DNA from: Sinotaia quadrata
Taxonomy: Eukaryota; Mollusca; Gastropoda; Architaenioglossa; Viviparidae
Length of the DNA: 64,000 bases
Direction of reading: 5' to 3'
Assembly (NCBI GenBank): GCA_028829895.1
Contig: CM054184.1
Coordinates: forward strand, 26,057,201-26,121,200
Below, one piece after another: positions 63,927-64,000 of this stretch (positions are counted from its first letter, which is position 1; each line of letters opens with the position of its first letter). A program made the translations under genes and the position numbers. The notes beneath the pieces are model-generated. The model ran no database searches. It saw only the letters and a list, made by a program, of their open reading frames with translations, and was not told where the DNA came from.

Positions 63927-64000
63927 CAGTGGTTCTTAACTTGGGTTTGATCGAAACATTTAATCTATTCTTGTTGAACTCATTATTATTGTCATTTTGT
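63927..64000 (+). mobile_element. Possible hAT transposon terminus (continues beyond the window)
   Basis: CAGTGGTTCTTAACTTGGG at 63927 matches the CAGTGGTTCTCAACCT-type terminal inverted repeat of many animal hAT elements. The 8 bases before it (AACTACAG) would be the target duplication. The other end is outside the window. Confidence 0.45.

Overview
The window is nuclear DNA from an animal. It is AT-rich, intron-rich and full of minisatellites and retroelement fragments. The conserved gene is closest in kind to human OSBPL10/OSBPL11. Together with the retroelement types (a DIRS-like element, a Ty3/gypsy element, a LINE with a Myb-like N-terminal domain, and the edge of a hAT-like transposon), it suggests an invertebrate, most likely a lophotrochozoan such as a mollusc. 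That taxonomic guess is inference; no rRNA or mitochondrial marker is present.

Region 1 (about 1-10.25 kb) holds the first five exons of a minus-strand gene for a probably secreted alpha/beta hydrolase. Exons lie at 10095-9927, 7464-7288, 6326-6152, 4136-3848 and 2353-2249. All splice phases agree and give 305 codons, and the 3' end lies beyond the window. The exons are embedded in tandem arrays, several of which contain copies of the gene's own splice junctions. Two copies of a dispersed repeat (family A) surround exons 4 and 5.

Region 2 (10.25-20.3 kb) has no intact gene. It contains many minisatellites, a frameshifted plus-strand pseudogene of a repetitive invertebrate gene family (11.2-12.43 kb), another family A copy and a decayed Ty3/gypsy RNase H fragment (19.1-19.5 kb) that runs into a 28-bp array of more than 20 units.

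Region 3 (20.3-61.4 kb) is dominated by one minus-strand gene, an oxysterol-binding-protein-related protein of the ORP10/ORP11 type. I reconstruct 24 coding exons from 59991 down to 25230, 748 codons plus stop. It has a complete PH domain and a complete lipid-binding ORD domain with the EQVSHHPP signature. Its first two exons add an unexpected N-terminal helix resembling the Rab-binding helix of RIM and synaptotagmin-like proteins, spliced in frame to the PH domain. Introns carry a LINE and tRNA-like SINE (29.3-30.4 kb), a family A copy (44 kb), a DIRS-like fragment (50.2-51.3 kb) and a pre-miRNA-like hairpin (47.7 kb).

Region 4 (61.4-64 kb) holds the most complete family A copy, an A-rich stretch of unknown nature and the terminal sequence of a hAT-like transposon that continues past the window.

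The two genes show no evident functional link. The main novelty candidates are the Rab-binding-like N-terminus on an ORP protein and the splice-junction minisatellites of the hydrolase gene.
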